Below, in pieces: positions 59,639 to 64,000 of a stretch of 64,000 nt of DNA. Origin of the DNA: Bacillus sp. B-jedd (GTDB lineage: Bacteria; Bacillota; Bacilli; Bacillales; Cytobacillaceae); NCBI RefSeq assembly GCF_000821085.1, contig NZ_CCXR01000001.1:3369001-3433000 (forward strand), read 5' to 3'. The notes under the pieces were generated by a model, which was not told the DNA's origin, searched no databases, and was given only the letters and a program-made list of their open reading frames with translations. How positions within the stretch are numbered: the first letter of the stretch is position 1; every line of letters begins with the position of its first letter. The translations under genes were made by a program, and so were the position numbers.

Positions 59639-60517
59639 TTATTCCATCATCTCTTCCAAAACCCGATAAACTGCCGATGAATCCTGCTGGCCCTTGCCCT
59701 TGTTTTTGCCTAAATGGAACAGTTGATGGGTCATCTCACTGACAAACGTTGAGATATTTGAATCTTCTGCCAATTGACGGTACAAGTGGACGTCCTTCGC
59801 CATATTCGCAAGCGAAAACTTCACATTATCAAACGACTCGTCCAAAATATTGACGCCGAACACATCCATCGCCCGCGTCTGCCCGGATCCTTTTTGCAAA
59901 ATGCCGGCAAGCTTGTCCTTCGCAACTCCTGAGCGCTCCCCGGTCAGGAACGCTTCGCTCAATAATGCAATCACGCCCGCTACGACCATATTGTGGCAAA
60001 GCTTGACCGTCTGGCCCGCTCCGCTCTTGCCGACATATTCGATATGCTTTCCGACCGCCTGCAAAACCGGCAAAATCGCCCGAAATTCCTCTTCATTTCC
60101 GCCAACCATAATCGTCAACGTCCCATTCGCCGCTCCTTCAGGCCCGCCGCTAAGCGGACAGTCGAAAAACGAAACGCCCAACTCCGCCGCCGACTCATGC
60201 AGCTCCCTCGTCAGCTTCACTTCATTCGTGCTCATGTCCAGAACGAAGGAGCCTTTTTTCAGCCTCGAAAGGACTCCTTTTTCACCGTCCACAAGTATCT
60301 CCCGAATGACAGCCGGCGAGGCAAGCGACAGGATTAAATAATCGACTCCGCCCGCCATTTCCGCCGGGCTTGTACACGAAACCGCTCCAAGCCCGGCCAG
60401 TTCCTTGACCGCATCCTGATTGATATCATAAACAAGCACGCCAAAGCCTTGTTTCAATAAGTTTTTCGCGATGCCGCTTCCCATCAGCCCGCATCCAATC
60501 ACGCCAACCGTCGCCAA
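59639..60517 (-). CDS. 3-hydroxyisobutyrate dehydrogenase / tartronate-semialdehyde reductase family enzyme
   Basis: A 292-residue beta-hydroxyacid dehydrogenase. It has an N-terminal NAD(P)-binding GCGLMGSGIAKNLLKQG, the substrate-binding FFDCPLSGGPEGA near 117-129, and the catalytic lysine in GAGQTVKLCHN (about Lys172). The TTG at 60517, about ten bases after GAGGAGG, is taken as start; an earlier TTG at 60538 overlaps that ribosome site. It lies 15 bases upstream of the M20 gene. It interconverts a hydroxyacid and its semialdehyde, which could then pass to the aldehyde dehydrogenase encoded next door. Confidence 0.85.
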   Translation of the reverse strand: MATVGVIGCGLMGSGIAKNLLKQGFGVLVYDINQDAVKELAGLGAVSCTSPAEMAGGVDYLILSLASPAVIREILVDGEKGVLSRLKKGSFVLDMSTNEVKLTRELHESAAELGVSFFDCPLSGGPEGAANGTLTIMVGGNEEEFRAILPVLQAVGKHIEYVGKSGAGQTVKLCHNMVVAGVIALLSEAFLTGERSGVAKDKLAGILQKGSGQTRAMDVFGVNILDESFDNVKFSLANMAKDVHLYRQLAEDSNISTFVSEMTHQLFHLGKNKGKGQQDSSAVYRVLEEMME

Positions 60518-60628
60518 ACGCCCATCCCCTCCTCGCAAAATTAACCTTCGACCTAAAACTGCGGGATCAGCCAGTAAATTGGAACCCCAGAAGGCTTCAC
60601 CTCAGCCCGAAGCCCACCCCCTCACAAC

Positions 60629-62080
60629 TTAAGCCTTTATATAAACCGTCTTATACTCCGTCCAAAACTCGAGCGCGGTCGAGCCCTGCTCCCTCGGCCC
60701 GAGGCTCGAAGCCTTTTTGCCGCCGAACGGATATTGATTTTCAAAATAATTCGAAGGGATATTCACGTGTGTGACGCCGGTCTGGATATGCTTCACGAAA
60801 TGCATCGCCTTCTCCAGGTCTTTCGTATAAATCGTCGACGACAGCCCAAACTCGCTGTCATTCGCCACCTCCAACGCTTCCTCATACGAATCAACTTCAA
60901 CAACCGCGATCACCGGCGCAAAAATTTCTTCCTTGAAAATTGTCATCTCAGGCGTGACGCCGCTGAAGACAGTTGGAGCGACAAAATACCCCTTTTCCTT
61001 GCCCCCGTCGGTCAGCCGCTTCCCGCCGCATTCAAGAACCGCGCCTTCTTCCACCGCCAGATCGATATGTTTTAAATAAAGATTCAGTTGGCTTTCATCA
61101 ATAACTGGGCCATTGTCCGCTTTCTCATCAAGGCCATCGGCAATATGTAAGTCATTCGCCGCTTCAACCAATCTGCTGATCACCTCGCCGGAAATGCTTC
61201 TCGGCACAATCAGCCGGCTTGTCCCAGTGCAGCGCTGGCCGTTGTCGAAAAATCCGCTGATGACGACATTCCGGATCGTCTCATCAAGATTCGCGTCCTC
61301 CAGGATGATCGAGGCGTTCTTCCCGCCCATCTCTGCCTGCATCTTGCCGCCGCGGCTCATGACCGCCCTGCCAAGCGCCAGGCCAACATCAGTGGAACCG
61401 GTAAACGAAACAGCCTTGATTTTCGGATGCTCGCCAATCGCTCCGCCAATCACGCCGCCCGGGCCGGTCACCATATTGACAACCCCTTTCGGCACTCCCG
61501 CCTTCTCAAACAGCTCCATGATTTTCACGCTGATCAGCGAGGTGTTGCTTGCCGGCTTAAAAATCACCGTGTTCCCGGCGACAATCGCGGGGGCAATCTT
61601 CCAGATGCCAATCCCTAACGGAAAATTATATGGCGCGATGACCCCGACGACCCCGAGCGGTTCCCGGACGGTATAGGCGAAAATGTCCGCGTTCTTCGAA
61701 GGGATCGTTTCCCCTTTCAATCGCGTCGCCTCGCCGCTAAATTGCTTCATCGCATCAATCGTTATATTCACTTCCGCCAACGAATTCTTATATGTCTTGC
61801 CTACTTCCTTCGTAATAATGGTCGCCAGTTCTTCCTTTTGCTCCTCCAGCAAGTAGATTAACTTGAACAAAACATCGCCCCGTTCCGGGACAGCCACCTG
61901 TGACCATGTATTAAACGCCTGCTCCGCGATAGAAATCGCCGCCTCCACATCGCGCTGATCGGATTTTTGGAAATAGCCAAGCACCTCATCCGTGTTCGCC
62001 GGGTTGACACTCGCGTACACTTCCCCCGATTGCGCCGCCACCCACTCGCCATTGATGTAATTTAAGTACGTTTGAGCCAT
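60629..62080 (-). CDS. Aldehyde dehydrogenase (semialdehyde dehydrogenase type)
   Basis: A 483-residue NAD(P)-dependent aldehyde dehydrogenase. The catalytic Cys284 lies in NGQRCTGTSRL and Glu250 in MQAEMGGKN, with Asn152 in APYNFPLG and the coenzyme loop SFTGSTDVG at 225-233. The pattern resembles ketoglutarate-semialdehyde and related dehydrogenases, but the substrate cannot be fixed. GAAGAGGTGAGG precedes the ATG. It is the first gene of a five-gene cluster with hydroxyacid dehydrogenase, M20 hydrolase and two membrane proteins, and lies downstream of a PucR-like regulator. Confidence 0.93.
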   Translation of the reverse strand: MAQTYLNYINGEWVAAQSGEVYASVNPANTDEVLGYFQKSDQRDVEAAISIAEQAFNTWSQVAVPERGDVLFKLIYLLEEQKEELATIITKEVGKTYKNSLAEVNITIDAMKQFSGEATRLKGETIPSKNADIFAYTVREPLGVVGVIAPYNFPLGIGIWKIAPAIVAGNTVIFKPASNTSLISVKIMELFEKAGVPKGVVNMVTGPGGVIGGAIGEHPKIKAVSFTGSTDVGLALGRAVMSRGGKMQAEMGGKNASIILEDANLDETIRNVVISGFFDNGQRCTGTSRLIVPRSISGEVISRLVEAANDLHIADGLDEKADNGPVIDESQLNLYLKHIDLAVEEGAVLECGGKRLTDGGKEKGYFVAPTVFSGVTPEMTIFKEEIFAPVIAVVEVDSYEEALEVANDSEFGLSSTIYTKDLEKAMHFVKHIQTGVTHVNIPSNYFENQYPFGGKKASSLGPREQGSTALEFWTEYKTVYIKA

Positions 62081-62135
62081 TCTTCCTCACCTCTTCTCTT
62101 GATTAAAATTTATTATAATATTCTAAATAATAAAT

Positions 62136-62187
62136 AAAAATGTGGCAACCCACAAAGTTTTTTTTCAAACCTTATGGGTCGCCACAT
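62136..62187 (-). terminator. Strong terminator overlapping the PucR-like gene end
   Basis: On the minus strand, ATGTGGCGACCCA pairs with TGGGTTGCCACAT (one mismatch) and is followed by TTTTTATTTATT. The hairpin includes the last codons and stop of the regulator gene. The dehydrogenase cluster therefore needs its own promoter; TATAAT lies at about 62113-62118 on the minus strand. Confidence 0.8.
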
Positions 62188-63805
62188 ATAATTGGGTTGC
62201 AATCATCAAATCAACCCATTCTTTTTCATTGCCGAGGCTCAGCCCGAGCACTTCTTCAACCTTTCTCAGCCGGTAATACAGCGTGTTACTGTGGATATGC
62301 ATCTCGGCTGCCGTGTCCTTATGATTTTTATTATTCCGAATAAAACAAAGCAATGTATTCAGCAAAACCGGATCCGTCTCCAGCAGCCTGCCAATTTTAT
62401 CCTCTATGTACATATCGATCATCTGCTGGTCCATTTCATGGAAAAGGCGCTCCATGCCAAGCTTTGAATACTCAACCACATTTGCCGTTTTGGACGTTTT
62501 TGCATAGCTGACCGAACGGAGTGCCTCCTGATACGATGACGCCAGCTGCTGGACCGCCGTCTTCCGGCCAATTCCGATTAACACATTCTCTCCGCCCAAA
62601 ATCCGTTCGATTCCATTAATGACTTTTTGCAAAACTTCCTCCGGCGCCTCGCTCGGAAGCAAAAGAATCAGCTGGAACATGTGCGTCACGACAAAACACT
62701 TTTTGCAGATTCTCTCAAGCATCTTCTCGATTGAAAGGACAATCCACTGTTTCTCTTTAAGTTTATTATTTTGCCACAGCGAGCCGCCAGCGCCTTCAAC
62801 AATCACACACTGGATGCCGCTCGTCCGCTCCCACTTCAAATAATGGAGGAGGCGGTTGACATCATAATGCTTCTGCTCATGAATCAACTGGTTGAAAACC
62901 TCATTGCGGAAATGGAGCTCCTGCTCGATCAAAGCGCTGTCCTTCGTGATTTCGAGCGCCATCGCCAGGCTCGCATGCTCGATAATCATCTGTTCATTCT
63001 CGGCAAAATAGGCAAACGGTTTCTCCAGTTCAAGCATGCCAAGAATCTCCTGCCCCCGGACAATCGGGAAATCCCGTTCACCTTTCTCCACAATCGCCGT
63101 TTCGTGATAAACCACCCGCGACCGAATCAATTCTTCCAGTAAAGAAAGGATTGACTCCATCCCATTCCCATCGATAACCACCTGGTAAAACTTTTTATGA
63201 ATCGAAATCGAATCTGCCAGCATTTGATGCTTCATCAGCAAATCGGTATACACCCGCGAATGCTCAATCGCAATCGCGCTTTGGTCCGCGATAATCTTGA
63301 TCACTTCAAGATCCGCCATCGAGAAAAGCCCGTCATGGCTGAAATTATCAACAACCAACACCCCAAAACAGCGGCCCTTGTAAATAATCGGCACACAAAA
63401 CGCGCTCTTAATCTTCCTGTTATAAACCCCTTTCAAATAAGCGCAGTAGTTCTCAGGGGACATCGTTGTCATCGACTCATCAATTTCCTGCTCGGACTTA
63501 AACAAAATCGCCTTTTTCTCTGTAAACACACGCCCTGCAATCGACTCATCCAGAGATATGGAAACCTCCCGGAACGCCTCGGCATCGACCCCCTTCCCCT
63601 CAACAAACTTCAACTTCTCATCCGACTCGTCATACAAATAAATGATGAACGTGTCCGTCGAACTCACCAGCTCACTCGCAGCCGCAATCAAATTCCGCAG
63701 CACTTCCTTCAAATCCAACGACTGCGTCAACAGCTTATTAATCTCCAACAGTTTCATTGCCTTATGTAAATCCAAATCAAATGCCTCGGTTTGAGGGGAA
63801 ATCAT
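62165..63805 (-). CDS. GAF-domain transcriptional regulator with PucR/CdaR-type C-terminal helix-turn-helix
   Basis: A 546-residue regulator. Residues about 25-170 form a GAF sensor domain (AFCVPIIYKGRCFGVLVVDN near 137-156). The middle region (about 300-470) resembles the PucR/CdaR GGDEF-like segment. Residues about 485-545 carry the HTH_30 DNA-binding domain (HKDTAAEMHIHSNTLYYRLR). AAAGGAGG precedes the ATG. Members activate catabolism of purines, sugar diacids or amino acids. Located directly upstream of the dehydrogenase cluster, it is its probable activator. Confidence 0.88.
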   Translation of the reverse strand: MISPQTEAFDLDLHKAMKLLEINKLLTQSLDLKEVLRNLIAAASELVSSTDTFIIYLYDESDEKLKFVEGKGVDAEAFREVSISLDESIAGRVFTEKKAILFKSEQEIDESMTTMSPENYCAYLKGVYNRKIKSAFCVPIIYKGRCFGVLVVDNFSHDGLFSMADLEVIKIIADQSAIAIEHSRVYTDLLMKHQMLADSISIHKKFYQVVIDGNGMESILSLLEELIRSRVVYHETAIVEKGERDFPIVRGQEILGMLELEKPFAYFAENEQMIIEHASLAMALEITKDSALIEQELHFRNEVFNQLIHEQKHYDVNRLLHYLKWERTSGIQCVIVEGAGGSLWQNNKLKEKQWIVLSIEKMLERICKKCFVVTHMFQLILLLPSEAPEEVLQKVINGIERILGGENVLIGIGRKTAVQQLASSYQEALRSVSYAKTSKTANVVEYSKLGMERLFHEMDQQMIDMYIEDKIGRLLETDPVLLNTLLCFIRNNKNHKDTAAEMHIHSNTLYYRLRKVEEVLGLSLGNEKEWVDLMIATQLYVATHKV

Positions 63806-64000
63806 CCCGTTGCCTCCTTTCTATTGCGCTCAATGAAACCACTAGCGCCGGTAGTCTTTAATTGCTCTTACACGATGTTATTAATAAGAGGTTCAACAAA
63901 AAGCGTGTGAATCCTGCCCGGATTTCAGTACTCTTTCCTTTTTAGGTGGAAAACCAGCATTTTAAGTTCTAGTAAAAATAAGAAAAATATTAGCTCCTCT
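63806..64000. other. Right-end intergenic region
   Basis: These 195 bases upstream of the regulator gene should contain its promoter. No gene, clear hairpin or repeat copy was recognised before the window ends. Confidence 0.4.

Noticed and set aside
62081..62140. Sigma-54 promoter for the aldehyde dehydrogenase cluster
   Set aside because: No GG-N10-GC spaced -24/-12 pair was found, and the PucR-like regulator lacks a sigma-54 interaction domain.

Overview
The window looks like chromosomal DNA of a Bacillaceae bacterium (Bacillus/Mesobacillus-like). It has moderate GC, AGGAGG-type ribosome sites, frequent GTG/TTG starts, lipoprotein signal peptides, a ComK-family competence regulator and YesMN-type two-component genes. 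No rRNA, tRNA, phage, transposase gene or CRISPR array was seen. Most genes lie on the minus strand. Species cannot be fixed from the sequence alone.

Layout. 0.1-2.3 kb: an AraC regulator whose upstream region is occupied by a dispersed repeat, then an L,D-transpeptidase. 2.5-8.3 kb: a nan-like operon (nanE, lipoprotein, two permeases, RpiR regulator, CE7 esterase), divergent from a secreted beta-propeller protein (8.5-10.9 kb). 11-14.6 kb: the fructose operon fruR-fruK-fruA. 14.8-27.2 kb: galactoside locus 1 (YesN/YesM-type two-component system, lipoprotein, two permeases, GH2 beta-galactosidase, GH36 alpha-galactosidase). 27.6-38.3 kb: galactoside/tagatose locus 2 (LacI regulator, Gfo/Idh/MocA protein, lipoprotein, two permeases, GH35 beta-galactosidase, ROK kinase, AgaS, LacD). 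38.9-44.2 kb: two YfcC-type carriers and an M20 amidohydrolase around a LysR regulator. 44.3-46.5 kb: comK-like gene and an EamA transporter. 46.7-47.0 kb: a 52-bp tandem repeat. 47-54.9 kb: galactoside locus 3 (lipoprotein, two permeases, second GH2 beta-galactosidase, LacI regulator). 54.9-56.5 kb: a second EamA transporter and YjbQ. 57.1-63.8 kb: an uncharacterised catabolic cluster (PucR/CdaR-like regulator, aldehyde dehydrogenase, 3-hydroxyisobutyrate dehydrogenase-type enzyme, M20 amidohydrolase, DUF3100-like membrane protein, small membrane protein).

How it works together. The region is mainly a glycan-scavenging island. Four ABC importers each have a lipoprotein and two permeases but no ATPase gene, so a shared MsmX-type ATPase elsewhere is implied. 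Three beta-galactosidases from two families and one alpha-galactosidase would hydrolyse imported galactosides in the cytoplasm. AgaS and LacD point to a tagatose-6-phosphate route, and NanE to N-acetylmannosamine-6-phosphate. Each locus has its own regulator and recognisable operator-like palindromes.

Non-coding structure is unusually rich. There are two related families of MITE-like repeats with terminal inverted repeats (five copies), a family of short GGGACGGTTC-type hairpins (seven paired copies plus one half copy), a 52-bp minisatellite, and a row of four 10-bp-phased direct repeats at the fru promoter. I found no clear-cut new defence or mobile system. The best candidates for undescribed biology are the DUF3100 cluster, the MITE/hairpin families, and the locus-2 glycan pathway.
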